From contig NZ_BJTV01000013.1 in assembly GCF_007176755.1 (NCBI RefSeq), positions 177,281-241,280 of the forward strand: DNA of 64,000 nt, written 5' to 3'. The position numbers were made by a program, and so were the translations under genes. The notes below the pieces were generated by a model. It ran no database searches, was not told the DNA's origin, and saw only the letters and a list, made by a program, of their open reading frames with translations. Below are positions 43,232 through 51,895 of the stretch, piece after piece. Position 1 is the stretch's first letter. Each line of letters opens with the position of its first letter. This stretch comes from Streptomyces sp. 1-11. Its GTDB lineage: Bacteria; Actinomycetota; Actinomycetes; Streptomycetales; Streptomycetaceae.

Positions 43232-44380
43232 TCAGGCCTGGAGCAGGTCCTTGAGCCTGTCCGCCAGCAGGTCCCAGCGCCACCGCTCCTCGACCCACTG
43301 GCGGCCGCGCTCGCCCATCCGGCGGCGCAGCCCGGCGTCGCCGAGCAGGGCGGTGATCCGCTCGGCCGCCTCGGCCGGTTCGCCGCCGCGTACGACCCAG
43401 CCGGTCTCGCCGTCCAGCACCGCGTCCGGCGCGCCGCCGGAGTCCCCGGCGACGACCGGCAGCCCGGTGGCGGAGGCCTCCAGGTAGACGATGCCGAGGC
43501 CCTCCACGTCCAGCCCGCCGCGCCGGGTGCGGCACGGCATGGCGAAGACGTCGCCGGCGCCGTAGTGCGCGGGCAGTTCGGACCAGGGCACGGCGCCGGT
43601 GAAGCGCACCGAGGCGTCGACGCCGGTCTCCCGGGCCAGCCGGCGCAGGTCCCGCTCGTAGGGGCCGCCGCCGACGATCAGCAGCACGGCGTCCGGCTCG
43701 GCGGCCAGGATGCGGGGCATGGCGCGGATGAGGGTGTCCTGGCCCTTGCGCGGCACCAGCCGGGAGACGCACACCACCACCGGCCGCTCGGTGAGCCCGA
43801 GCCGCGCCCGTACCTCGGCGCCGCCGGAGTCCGGGTGGAAGGTCTTCTCGTCGACCCCGGGCGGCAGTTGCGTCATGCGCCGGGCCGCGTCCTCGGTGAG
43901 GGCGGCCGCGATCCGGGAGCGGGTGTACTCGCCGAGGTAGGTGAGGGTGTCCGTGGACTCGCCGATCCGGCGCAGCAGCCGCCGCGCCGCGGGGAGCTGG
44001 GCCCAGCCCGCCTCGTGGCCGTGGGTGGTCGCCACCAGCCGCTCGGCGCCGGCCCTGCGGAGGGCCGGCGCCATCAGACCGAGCGGCGCGGCCGCCCCGA
44101 ACCACACCGAGGTGCAGCCGTGCTCCCGCAGAAGGCCGGCCGCCCGGCGGGTCGCCACGGGCGTCGGCAGCAGCATGGTCGTACGGTCGCGTACGACGGT
44201 GAAGGGCTGGTCCTCGTCGAAGGCGGCCGTGGCCCGGGCCCCCTCCTGTCCGCGCTTCCAGGTGGAGGCGTAGACGACCAGCCGCTCGGGGTCCAGCCGG
44301 AGGGCCATGTTGTGCAGGAACGCCTGGATGCCGCCCGGCCGGGGCGGGAAGTCGTTGGTGACGATGAGGGTCTTGTGCAT
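43232..44380 (-). CDS. GT4 glycosyltransferase, PimB'-like
   Basis: 382 residues from ATG 44380; TAGGGT eight bases upstream suggests a leaderless transcript. GT-B fold: N-terminal TNDFPPRPGGIQAFLHNM, C-terminal VSRLVPRKGQDTLI, LLIVGGGPYERDL, and the E-x7-E type EGLGIVYLEASATGLPVV. Closest in pattern and position to mycobacterial PimB' (Rv2188c), which adds the second mannose to phosphatidylinositol mannosides. Streptomyces also makes PIMs, so that role is plausible, but donor and acceptor are not proven by sequence. Confidence 0.88.
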   Translation of the reverse strand: MHKTLIVTNDFPPRPGGIQAFLHNMALRLDPERLVVYASTWKRGQEGARATAAFDEDQPFTVVRDRTTMLLPTPVATRRAAGLLREHGCTSVWFGAAAPLGLMAPALRRAGAERLVATTHGHEAGWAQLPAARRLLRRIGESTDTLTYLGEYTRSRIAAALTEDAARRMTQLPPGVDEKTFHPDSGGAEVRARLGLTERPVVVCVSRLVPRKGQDTLIRAMPRILAAEPDAVLLIVGGGPYERDLRRLARETGVDASVRFTGAVPWSELPAHYGAGDVFAMPCRTRRGGLDVEGLGIVYLEASATGLPVVAGDSGGAPDAVLDGETGWVVRGGEPAEAAERITALLGDAGLRRRMGERGRQWVEERWRWDLLADRLKDLLQA

Positions 44381-44463
44381 CGCCGCCGACCCTACCGCGC
44401 GCCCGTGACGGGCCGGGCGGCCGTGGCCGGCCGGCCAGGGGCCGCGGACGGACGGGAGCACGC

Positions 44464-45693
44464 GTGAGGACGACGGGCGGACGGCGGGCGGCGCTGCCGT
44501 GGGCCTGGTGCGCGACCCGGCTGGTGCTGCTGCTCCTGGTCTTCCGGGTGTTCTCGCTGCCCGGTGCCGATGTCACCACCGACGTGTCGGTGATCTACCA
44601 GGGCTGGGCCGGGGTGCTGCGCCGGGGCACGTTCCCGCTGGACGACGTGACCTGGCAGTACCCGCCCGCCGCCGCGCTCGCGGTGCTCTCCCCCGACCTG
44701 CTGCCGTTCCTCGGCTACGCGGCCGCCTTCTTCGTCCTGAGCTGCCTGGCCGACCTGGTGGTGTTCGGGCTGCTGGCGCACGCGGGCCGGGGCCCGGGGC
44801 GGTCCTCGCGCGGCGCCTGGATCTGGGTGGCGGGTCTGCCGCTGCTCGGCCCGACGGCGTACGCCCGCTACGACCTGATGGTGACCGCGGTGGCCGTGGC
44901 GGCCCTGTCCGCCGGGACCCGCCACCCCCGGCTGATGGGCGCGCTGGCGGCGTTCGGGGCCCTGCTGAAGGTGTGGCCCGCCCTGCTGCTGGTGGGCGCC
45001 GCACGGCTGCGGACGTGGTGCGCGGCGGCGGTGACCGCGGGCGGCGGCGCGGCCCTGTTCGCGGTGGCGATGCCGGGCGCCTTCGCCTTCCTGGCCTTCC
45101 AGCGCGACCGGGGCACCGAGGTGGAGTCGCTGGGCGGCCTGGTCCTGCATGTGGCCCGGCGCTTCGGCTGGCCGGGCGAGGTGGTGCTGAACTACGGCTC
45201 GGTGGAGTTCCTCGGCCCGTATGTCGGGGCGGTCGGCAAGGCGGCCGTGGTGCTCAGCGCCGGCGCCTTCGGCTGGCTGCTGCTGTGGCGGGTGCGGGCG
45301 ACCCGGTTCGAGCCGCACACGCCCGCGGACGCGGCGTTCACCGCGGTACTGCTCTTCACCGTCACCAGCCGGGTGATCAGCCCGCAGTACCTGGTGTGGC
45401 TGGTCGGCCTGGCCGCCGTGTGCGGGTGCCACCGGGCGAGCCGGACCGGCAGGCCCGCCGCACTGGTCCTGGCGGCCGCCTTCGTGACGCTGCTGGAGTT
45501 CCCGATCGGCTTCGCGCACGTCATCGTGAGCGACACCTACGGCGTCGCCCTGCTGCTCCTGCGCAACGGCCTGCTGCTCGCCGCCGCCCTCACCGCGGCC
45601 CGGGCCCTGTGGCGCGCCACCGTCCCGGCGCCCGCCGGTCCCGTGCCGCTCAGCCCAGCTGATCCCGCACGTACGCGCGCCACCGGGCGGTGA
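44464..45693 (+). CDS. polyprenol-phosphate-dependent mannosyltransferase-like protein (GT87/DUF2029)
   Basis: 409 residues and about ten membrane helices. After the first helix it has the acidic, extracytoplasmic TDVSVIYQGWAG segment and WQYPPAAAL, as in GT87 alpha-(1,2)-mannosyltransferases. The M. tuberculosis counterpart in this neighbourhood is Rv2181. Together with the PimB'-like gene next door it suggests synthesis of mannosylated lipids or glycans. The 3' end overlaps the convergent metallopeptidase gene by 44 bp. Confidence 0.83.
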   Translation: MRTTGGRRAALPWAWCATRLVLLLLVFRVFSLPGADVTTDVSVIYQGWAGVLRRGTFPLDDVTWQYPPAAALAVLSPDLLPFLGYAAAFFVLSCLADLVVFGLLAHAGRGPGRSSRGAWIWVAGLPLLGPTAYARYDLMVTAVAVAALSAGTRHPRLMGALAAFGALLKVWPALLLVGAARLRTWCAAAVTAGGGAALFAVAMPGAFAFLAFQRDRGTEVESLGGLVLHVARRFGWPGEVVLNYGSVEFLGPYVGAVGKAAVVLSAGAFGWLLLWRVRATRFEPHTPADAAFTAVLLFTVTSRVISPQYLVWLVGLAAVCGCHRASRTGRPAALVLAAAFVTLLEFPIGFAHVIVSDTYGVALLLLRNGLLLAAALTAARALWRATVPAPAGPVPLSPADPARTRATGR

Positions 45694-46849
45694 ACGCCTC
45701 CGGGGTGGTGCCGAGGACCCTGTGCAGGGCGTCGGCGAGGGCGCCCGCGCGTTCGCCGTGCGCGCCGACGGCCCGGTAGAAGGCGCCGAGGCGGCTCTCG
45801 CCCCAGTGGGCGGCGATCATCCGGCAGGCCAGCCAGCCGCCCTCGTAGGCCTGGGCGAGGCGGGTGGGATCGCCGCTGAAGGCGAAGTCCCGGTCGGTGG
45901 GCAGGGCCGCCGGCGCCTTGCCGTCCCGGACCGCGCGGGCCAGTTCCGGCGCGGCCTCGGCCGGGGTGCGTCCGGTGCCGAGGTAGCCGATCCAGTCGGC
46001 GTATCCCTCGGAGAGCCAGAGCGGGGTGGCCGCGGTGGTCTGCGCCCGGGTGGCCACGTGGGTGGTCTCGTGGGTGAGCACCACCTGCTTGCCGACCTCG
46101 CCCAGCACGGCGTACGCCTCCGGGTTGACCACCACCCGGTCCGCGGGCGTCCGCCCCGGGCTGCCCGCCTCGCCGGTGGTGACCGCGGCGATGCCCCGGT
46201 AGCCGGAGGCGGGCGAGCCGAGCAGGCCGGCCATGCCCGCGAGGCTCCGCGGGACCAGCACGACGAGCCGCCGCGTCCAGGCCGTCCCCCACGCCGCGGA
46301 GACGGCCGGTACGGCGCGGTCGGCGAGCCGGGCGTAGCGGCGCAGCTCGGCGGCGCTGCGGCCGGTTCCCAGGACCAGGCTGTGCGCGCCGCTGACGGCG
46401 GTGACCCGGCCCTGGTCCCAGAGCTGCTGCCCGGTCTTCGCGGCGGGCCGGTCCCCGGTGACGTACCAGCGGCCGCCGTCGCGGCGCAGGGTGAGGGTGC
46501 GGCGGACGGTGACCGGCGCGCTGTCGTAGCCGGCGACCCGGTAGCGCAGCTCGGTGTCGGCGGTCGCGCCGGAGCCGGCGTGGCGCAGTGCCGTCACCCG
46601 GTACGCCCAGGAGGCCAGCGGCAGGGCCCGCAGCCGGACGTAGGCGGTGCGGGCGCCGGTGGCGCCGAAGGCCGTCTCGTCGTGCCCGAGCAGGGCCGCG
46701 GAGCGCCGGTCGAGGACCCGCTGCACCTCGGCGGTGACCGGGTCGGCGGCGGTCCGCCCGGCGCACCCGGCCAGTGGCGGCAGGAACAGCAGGCAGAGCC
46801 CCGCCGCCGCGGCGCGCCAGGTCCGCGGCGCCCGTCCACGAACAGTCAC
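45650..46849 (-). CDS. lipoprotein gluzincin-type metallopeptidase
   Basis: 399 residues from GTG 46849 (TACGAT lies just upstream, a leaderless pattern). Signal peptide with lipobox LAGC near residue 29. An NTF2-like middle is followed by a peptidase domain with HETTH (VVLTHETTHVAT) and downstream LWLSEGYADWIGYLG, giving the HExxH...E zinc site of MA-clan gluzincins. It should be tethered outside the membrane. Substrate unknown. Its 3' end overlaps the opposite-strand glycosyltransferase gene. Confidence 0.88.
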   Translation of the reverse strand: MTVRGRAPRTWRAAAAGLCLLFLPPLAGCAGRTAADPVTAEVQRVLDRRSAALLGHDETAFGATGARTAYVRLRALPLASWAYRVTALRHAGSGATADTELRYRVAGYDSAPVTVRRTLTLRRDGGRWYVTGDRPAAKTGQQLWDQGRVTAVSGAHSLVLGTGRSAAELRRYARLADRAVPAVSAAWGTAWTRRLVVLVPRSLAGMAGLLGSPASGYRGIAAVTTGEAGSPGRTPADRVVVNPEAYAVLGEVGKQVVLTHETTHVATRAQTTAATPLWLSEGYADWIGYLGTGRTPAEAAPELARAVRDGKAPAALPTDRDFAFSGDPTRLAQAYEGGWLACRMIAAHWGESRLGAFYRAVGAHGERAGALADALHRVLGTTPEAFTARWRAYVRDQLG

Positions 46850-46878
46850 CCGCCGATCGTACGGCGCGCCGGCGGAGG

Positions 46879-47901
46879 TCAGGGGCGGGTGACGGAGGCG
46901 ATCGGCATCATCCCGACCGGGTCGTAGCGCACCGGCGCCCCCGGGTGGGGCGCGTGGATCACCCGGCCGCCGCCGACGTACATGCCGACGTGGCTGGCGT
47001 CGGAGCGGTAGACGACCAGGTCGCCGGGGCGCGCCTCGGACAGCGGGACCTGCCGGCCGGCGTGCCGCTGGTCCTGGGAGGTGCGCGGCAGATGGACGCC
47101 GGCCCGCGCGTACGCCCACTGCATCAGCCCCGAGCAGTCGAAGCCGGACGGCCCGCTGGCGCCCCACACGTAGGGGCGGCCGAGCGCGGACCGGGCGGCG
47201 GCGACGGCGGCCGCGGCGCGGGCGTCGGGGGCGACGGCGCCGGCCAGGTCCGAGAGCCCGGGCAGGTCGATTCGGCCGTCGCGGGAGGCCCGGCCGTAGG
47301 CGGCGCGTTCGGCGGCGGGCAGGGAGTTGAGCAGTTGGCGGGCCCGGGCCAGCTTGCGCTCCACGATCCGCTTGTGGGTGTCGACGGCCCTGCGGTCGCG
47401 CTGGAGTTCCGCGAGCTTCCCGGCGGCCTCGGCGCGTTCCTGGGCGAGTTGCCGCAGCTGCGTCCGCAACTCCCTGAGCTGCCCGGCCTGCTGGGCGCCG
47501 ATGCGGTCGAGGGTGGAGGCGCGGTCGAGGTAGTCGTCCGGGTCGTCGGACAGGAGCAGGGCGACGGCCGGGTCGAGGCCGCCGGAGCGGTACTGGGCGC
47601 CGGCCAGCGAGCCCAGCCGCTCCCGCATGGTGTTGACGCGCTGCTGGCGGCGCGCGATGTGCTCCTGCGCGACCCGGACCTCGCGGCGCAGCGCGTCGGC
47701 CCGCTCGTCGGCCTTGTCGTAGGCCTGGGTCGCCTTCTCGGCCTCCTCGTAGAGGCGGTCCACCTCGGCGCGCGTGTTCCGGTGCGGCGCCGCGTCGGCC
47801 GGTACGGCCCCGAGGGCGGCGACCGCCGCCGACAACGCGCACAGGGCGGTCGATGCGCCCCGGTCGAACCCGGACGGTGCGAGACGGCGATGGGAACCCA
47901 C
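46879..47901 (-). CDS. NlpC/P60 peptidoglycan hydrolase (first copy)
   Basis: 340 residues from GTG 47901, chosen because the paralogue also begins GSHRR/ASHRR. Signal peptide, a long coiled-coil (about residues 45-200; LYEEAEKATQAYDKADERAD and on) and a C-terminal NlpC/P60 domain: catalytic Cys in FDCSGLMQWAYA, His in SDASHVGMYVGGG and a third polar residue (His) in IHAPHPG. Such D,L-endopeptidases cut peptidoglycan stems. The coiled coil usually keeps the enzyme inhibited. Positional match Rv2190c. A strong hairpin sits in its leader. Confidence 0.92.
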   Translation of the reverse strand: MGSHRRLAPSGFDRGASTALCALSAAVAALGAVPADAAPHRNTRAEVDRLYEEAEKATQAYDKADERADALRREVRVAQEHIARRQQRVNTMRERLGSLAGAQYRSGGLDPAVALLLSDDPDDYLDRASTLDRIGAQQAGQLRELRTQLRQLAQERAEAAGKLAELQRDRRAVDTHKRIVERKLARARQLLNSLPAAERAAYGRASRDGRIDLPGLSDLAGAVAPDARAAAAVAAARSALGRPYVWGASGPSGFDCSGLMQWAYARAGVHLPRTSQDQRHAGRQVPLSEARPGDLVVYRSDASHVGMYVGGGRVIHAPHPGAPVRYDPVGMMPIASVTRP

Positions 47902-47933
47902 GGCGGTCCTTCTGCTGGCGGACAGGAGCGGTC

Positions 47934-47970
47934 CCCCGGCGCGGGGGACGGGGAGGCCCCCGCGCCGGGG
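47934..47970 (-). promoter_or_regulatory. 14-bp perfect hairpin in the leader of the first NlpC/P60 gene
   Basis: CCCCGGCGCGGGGG (47934-47947) pairs with CCCCCGCGCCGGGG (47957-47970), loop of nine. A -10-like TACTGT on the minus strand (47987-47982) places it at the very 5' end of the transcript, 33 bp before the GTG. It could be an attenuator, an mRNA-stabilising 5' stem or a terminator of the upstream NlpC gene. Confidence 0.6.
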
Positions 47971-48097
47971 AAACGCGGCAGACAGTAACCGTGCGGGAGG
48001 ACGGCGGCCAAAGGGCGTCAACGGCCCCGTGACCACCGCGCCCCGCCGCTGACGCAGGTCAGGGCGGGGCGGGGGGTCAGTCGCGGTACTCGGGATT

Positions 48098-48111
48098 CGC
48101 CCTTTCGGGCG
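48098..48111 (-). terminator. short hairpin after the second NlpC/P60 gene
   Basis: CGCCC and GGGCG pair around TTTC (GAAA on the transcribed strand), 25 bp past the stop of the 48136-49167 gene. Confidence 0.5.
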
Positions 48112-48135
48112 TCTTGGAGCAGGCGCCGGACGGGG

Positions 48136-49167
48136 TCAGACGCGGACGCCGAACTGGAAGGGCATGTTGTTGATCGACTCGTAGCGGACCACGGCGCCGG
48201 TGTGCGGGGCGTGCAGCACCTGGCCGTTGCCGGCGTAGAGGCCGACGTGGTGCAGGTCGCCGTAGAAGAAGACCAGGTCGCCGACCTGGAGCTGGCTCAT
48301 CGACAGGTGGGCGCCGTAGCCCGCCTGGGCCTCGGAGGTGCGCGGTATGGAGACGCCGGCCTGGGCGTAGGCCCAGGAGGTCAGACCCGAGCAGTCGAAG
48401 GAGGACGGACCGGAGGCGCCGTAGACGTACGGGGTGCCGATCTTGCTCTGCGCGGCGGAGAAGGCGGCGGCGGCCCGGCCGGAGGCGGAGGTGTCGTTGC
48501 CCAGGTCCACACGGTCGGTGGAGGAGCGGTTGGCGCGCTGCTGCTCGGCGGCGAGGGCCGCCTTCTCCTTGGCGGTCAGGGTGTTGAGCAGCTTCTGCGC
48601 CTCGGCGAGCTTGCCCTGGACTTCCTTCTTCTTGTTGCCCAGCTCGGTGCGGGTGGCGGCCAGGTCCTTGAGCTTCTCGGTGGCCTCGGCCCGCTCCTGG
48701 GCGAGTTGGCGCTGCTTGTCCTGGATCTTCTTCAGCGCCTCGACCTGCTGACCGCTCAACTGGTCGAGCGTGGAGGCCTTGTCGAGGTAGTCGTCCGGAT
48801 CGGCGGACAGGAAGAGCTGGACCGAGGGGTCGATGCCGCCGGAGCGGTACTGCGCGGTGGCCAGCGAACCCAGGCCGTCGCGGAGCTTGTTCAGCTCCTC
48901 CTGGCCCCGGGCCACGTTGTCCTGGATGGTGGAGATTTCCTTCTGCAGCTTCTGCTGCTTCTCCTTGGCCCCGTTGTACTTCTCGGTGGCCTGCTCGGCC
49001 TGCTCGTAGAGCGTGTCGACCTTCGCCTTGACCTCGTCCTTGCCGAGCTTCTCACTCGGGGCGGCGTTGGCGGCGTTCGCGCTCAGCACGACGGCGGCCG
49101 CGGCCGCGGTGGTCAGCACGGTGACACGCGTGCGGCTGGGCTGCTTGGGTCGACGGTGGGACGCCAC
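48136..49167 (-). CDS. NlpC/P60 peptidoglycan hydrolase (second copy)
   Basis: 343 residues from GTG 49167 behind AAGAAGGAG. Same architecture as the copy downstream: signal peptide ending near ANAAPS (about residue 37), coiled-coil (KVDTLYEQAEQATEKYNGAKEKQQ) and NlpC/P60 domain with FDCSGLTSWAYA and LHHVGLYAGNGQVLHAPHTG. The sequence is closely similar along its length to 46879-47901, so the pair is a tandem duplication. Secreted cell-wall endopeptidase acting in growth or spore release. A clear sigma-HrdB promoter precedes it. Confidence 0.94.
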   Translation of the reverse strand: MASHRRPKQPSRTRVTVLTTAAAAAVVLSANAANAAPSEKLGKDEVKAKVDTLYEQAEQATEKYNGAKEKQQKLQKEISTIQDNVARGQEELNKLRDGLGSLATAQYRSGGIDPSVQLFLSADPDDYLDKASTLDQLSGQQVEALKKIQDKQRQLAQERAEATEKLKDLAATRTELGNKKKEVQGKLAEAQKLLNTLTAKEKAALAAEQQRANRSSTDRVDLGNDTSASGRAAAAFSAAQSKIGTPYVYGASGPSSFDCSGLTSWAYAQAGVSIPRTSEAQAGYGAHLSMSQLQVGDLVFFYGDLHHVGLYAGNGQVLHAPHTGAVVRYESINNMPFQFGVRV

Positions 49168-49219
49168 GAGGGACGATCTCCTTCTTGTGAGTGATCACCC
49201 GTTCGGAGGTTCGAGCCAG

Positions 49220-49249
49220 ACCCTAGTGACCCAGTTGTGATCAGTTCAA
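49220..49249 (-). promoter_or_regulatory. sigma-HrdB-type promoter of the second NlpC/P60 gene
   Basis: On the minus strand TTGAAC (49249-49244) and TAGGGT (49225-49220) are 18 bp apart, about 53 bp before the GTG. This is one of the best matches to a housekeeping promoter in the window. The rest of the gap to 49378 is unusually AT-rich but shows no gene. Confidence 0.75.
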
Positions 49250-49378
49250 ATCCCTGCGGCGAAAAACCCGGTGACGCAACGCATTCTTTGCACACAACTC
49301 ACGTGCGGTGATGCCGGATTGACACTACGTTGCGTGACGATACGTCCAATTCGGGCAATGCATATGCGCATTGCACGT

Positions 49379-50722
49379 TCAGGACAGTCGCTTCAGAAGT
49401 ACCGCAGAGGCCACCGGACGGGCACCGGCGCGGGCGACCCCGTCGGCCACCTCCCGGTCGGTGGAGGCGACGATGACCGGACGGCCCGGCGGCTCGGCGC
49501 GCACGAGCTGCCGGATCAGCTCGTCCGCCGTGACGCCCGGCTTGGAGAACAGCACCCGCACCCCGCGCGGCGGCGCGAGCAGCACCGGCGCGGCCAGTTC
49601 GGCGCCGTCGAAGACGCAGGTCACCTCGGCGCCGGTCTGCGCGGCGAGCGCGGAGAGCTGGCCCAGCAGGCGCAGCCGCTGCTTCTCCAGCGGCATCTGC
49701 GGATAACCGGTCTTGGTGACGTTGTAGCCGTCGACCACCAGATGCGCCTGCGGCAGCGCCAGCAACTGGTCGAGGATCGCCGGGTCGTTCTCGGACAGCG
49801 CCCGGGCCGCGATGTCCTTCGGGGTCATCCGCCCCGGTTCGACCGCGTCCACGGTCTCGGCCGGCCGCACCGAGACCGGCGGCAGGGCGAGCTCGCGCCG
49901 CAGGCCCTGGGCGGCGTCCAGCAGGGTGTCCAGCAGCAGCCGCACCCGCATGTCCTCGACGCTGCGGCCCTCGCGGGCCGCCCGCCGGGTGGCCTCCAGC
50001 GCCGCCTCGACCTCACCGAGGCGCGCCTTGAGCCGCCGCGACTCGCTCTCGGCGGCCGAGAGCTGTGCCTGCCCCTCGGCGCGCACGGTCTCGGTCTCGC
50101 CCCGCGACTTGCGCAGCGCGGCCTCACCGCGCTTGACGTCGCTGAGCGCGGCACGCAGCTTGCGGTGCAGGGACTCCGCCTCCCGCTTCGCCGACTCCGC
50201 CTCGGCGCGCAGCCGTTCGGTCTCGGCGCGGGTCTGCTCACGGGCCTGGGCGAGTTCGGCGCGCAGCCGCTCGAGTTCGGCCCGGCCCTCCTCGTCGGCC
50301 CGCTCGGCGTCGGCGCGCTGCGCCTCCTCGCCGGCCGCGGTGACCAGCTTCACCCAGCCCGCGGGCCGCAGTACGTAGGCCGCGGCCGCCACTTCGAGCG
50401 GGTCCGCGGCCGGGGGCGGCGAGCCGGAGTCGAGGGCGCCGGAGAGTTCCGGCTGCGCCTCTCTGAACTTCTCCGCGACCCGCTGCCGGAACAGCCCGTC
50501 GGTCTCCAGCGCGGCCGCCATCGCGTTGCCGGCGAACTTGGCCCGGCGATTGGGGGCGAACCGGGCGTACTGCCGCAGCTGGGTGGGCAGTTCCGTCACC
50601 GTCAGCAGGCCGAAGGCGTCCGAGACGATCTGCACGACCCGCCGGCGCACGCCGTCGGGCAGCGGACGGTCAAGCACCTCGGCGGTGCCGTCGCCCGGCC
50701 CCCCGCCTGCGGTCTCCACCAT
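49379..50722 (-). CDS. NYN-domain RNA-binding/nuclease-like protein with coiled coil
   Basis: 447 residues. The N-terminal helical part (about 1-110) is followed by a long coiled coil rich in Arg/Glu/Ala (about 125-245; ELERLRAELAQAREQTRAE and on). A C-terminal PIN-like NYN domain (about 320-447) has the acidic motif LVVDGYNVTKTGYP, then TCVFDGAE and VASTDREVADG. NYN domains resemble RNases and often act on RNA. Substrate unknown. It lies 37 bp after the zinc-ribbon gene and is probably co-transcribed with it. Confidence 0.87.
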   Translation of the reverse strand: MVETAGGGPGDGTAEVLDRPLPDGVRRRVVQIVSDAFGLLTVTELPTQLRQYARFAPNRRAKFAGNAMAAALETDGLFRQRVAEKFREAQPELSGALDSGSPPPAADPLEVAAAAYVLRPAGWVKLVTAAGEEAQRADAERADEEGRAELERLRAELAQAREQTRAETERLRAEAESAKREAESLHRKLRAALSDVKRGEAALRKSRGETETVRAEGQAQLSAAESESRRLKARLGEVEAALEATRRAAREGRSVEDMRVRLLLDTLLDAAQGLRRELALPPVSVRPAETVDAVEPGRMTPKDIAARALSENDPAILDQLLALPQAHLVVDGYNVTKTGYPQMPLEKQRLRLLGQLSALAAQTGAEVTCVFDGAELAAPVLLAPPRGVRVLFSKPGVTADELIRQLVRAEPPGRPVIVASTDREVADGVARAGARPVASAVLLKRLS

Positions 50723-50759
50723 CCGTCACACCCCAATATCCGTACGGGGCCCGCTCCGC

Positions 50760-50999
50760 TCAGGAGCCGGCGCCCGGCCTGTCCACGAGTTCCACCTGGT
50801 CCACCGCGTTGCACCAGCGGCAGCGGACCGACTCGATGGTCTCACTGACCACCTCGCGCTCCTCGACCGTCGGCTCTCCCGCGAGGTCCAGGTGAACGTA
50901 CTCGACGACCTTCGACGAGCGGGTCACGTCGAAGCGGGTGAGGTTGCCGCAGAGGGCGCAGCGCCATCGTGTCGTGGCGGTCGGCAGGGGAACCGTCAT
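50760..50999 (-). CDS. small zinc-ribbon protein
   Basis: 79 residues with two cysteine pairs, CALCG near residue 14 and CRWC near residue 60, which could bind one zinc. Between them lies a beta-hairpin-like stretch (VVEYVHLDLAGE). The family is actinobacterial and uncharacterised. It is the first gene before the NYN-domain gene, which may point to a shared RNA-related role. That link is inference only. Confidence 0.8.
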   Translation of the reverse strand: MTVPLPTATTRWRCALCGNLTRFDVTRSSKVVEYVHLDLAGEPTVEEREVVSETIESVRCRWCNAVDQVELVDRPGAGS

Positions 51000-51151
51000 C
51001 GTGACTGTTCGCTTCCTTCTTCGTCGGTGCGCGCCGCTCCCCGGCGCGTGTGGCTCGTAACCCTACGGCCTGGCGGTCGCTCGCCGCCCGTCCGTCCACG
51101 GCGGCGAGGCGGTCTGTGCGCTTGCGTCCCCTTACGTCATGCTCTGTAGTC

Positions 51152-51895
51152 ATGATCCGCACCTGGGGCACGGCGGCCCGCGGAGCGTTCCGGGCGGTCC
51201 GGGGCGTCTCCGCGCCGATGACGTACGTCCTCCTCGTCCTGTGCACCCTGATCTTCGTGCTGGGCCCGGCGTCCGGACTCACCCCGGCGTACGGCTCGGG
51301 CGGGGCGCTGTTCGCGGCGCAGCGGGCGTACTTCCGCCACTGGGGCGTGGTCCCGGCCGAGCTGTTCGACCCGTCGCTGCGGGCCGCCCTGACCCCGGCC
51401 ACCGCCCTGTTCGTGCACGGCAGCTGGGTGCATCTGCTCGGCAACATGCTCTTCCTCTTCGTCTTCGGGCTGATGACCGAGGAACGGATGGGCCGGGTGG
51501 AGTTCACCCTCTTCTACGTCGGCTGCGGGTACCTGGCCCTGCTCGGCTACGCGGCCGCCAACGCCACCTCCGGACAGTCGCTGGTCGGCGCCTCGGGGGC
51601 GATCTCGGCGGTCCTCGGAGCGTTCCTGTACCTGTTCCCCCGTGCCCGTGTGACCAGTCTCCTCCCCTTCCTGTTCTTCCTGCCCCTGCGCTTCCCGGCC
51701 TGGGTGGTGCTGCCCTTCTGGGCGGCCCTGCAGTGGCTCGCGGCGGGCCGCTCCGGCCAGGGCCCGGGGGTGGCCTACCTCGCCCACCTGATCGGCTTCG
51801 GCCTGGGCCTCGGCTACGCGTGGGTGCGCTACGGGCCGACTACTAGAGTGAAGCCCGCACCGGCCCCGGCACCCGAGGGAGAGAACCTGCCGTGA
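51152..51895 (+). CDS. rhomboid family intramembrane serine protease
   Basis: 247 residues from ATG 51152. Six membrane helices. Catalytic Ser in GASGAISAVLGAFLYL and His in AHLIGFGLGLGYAW, with the supporting WVHLLGNMLFLFVFG (His/Asn) in helix 2. Rhomboids cut single-pass membrane proteins inside the bilayer. Substrates are unknown. The stop overlaps the start of the AsnC-type gene. It is divergent from the zinc-ribbon gene. Confidence 0.93.
   Translation: MIRTWGTAARGAFRAVRGVSAPMTYVLLVLCTLIFVLGPASGLTPAYGSGGALFAAQRAYFRHWGVVPAELFDPSLRAALTPATALFVHGSWVHLLGNMLFLFVFGLMTEERMGRVEFTLFYVGCGYLALLGYAAANATSGQSLVGASGAISAVLGAFLYLFPRARVTSLLPFLFFLPLRFPAWVVLPFWAALQWLAAGRSGQGPGVAYLAHLIGFGLGLGYAWVRYGPTTRVKPAPAPAPEGENLP

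Noticed and set aside
47902..48135. c-di-AMP (ydaO) riboswitch before the NlpC/P60 gene
   Set aside because: Looked for because such switches control wall hydrolases in Streptomyces, but the conserved aptamer blocks are not present. Only a simple hairpin is seen.
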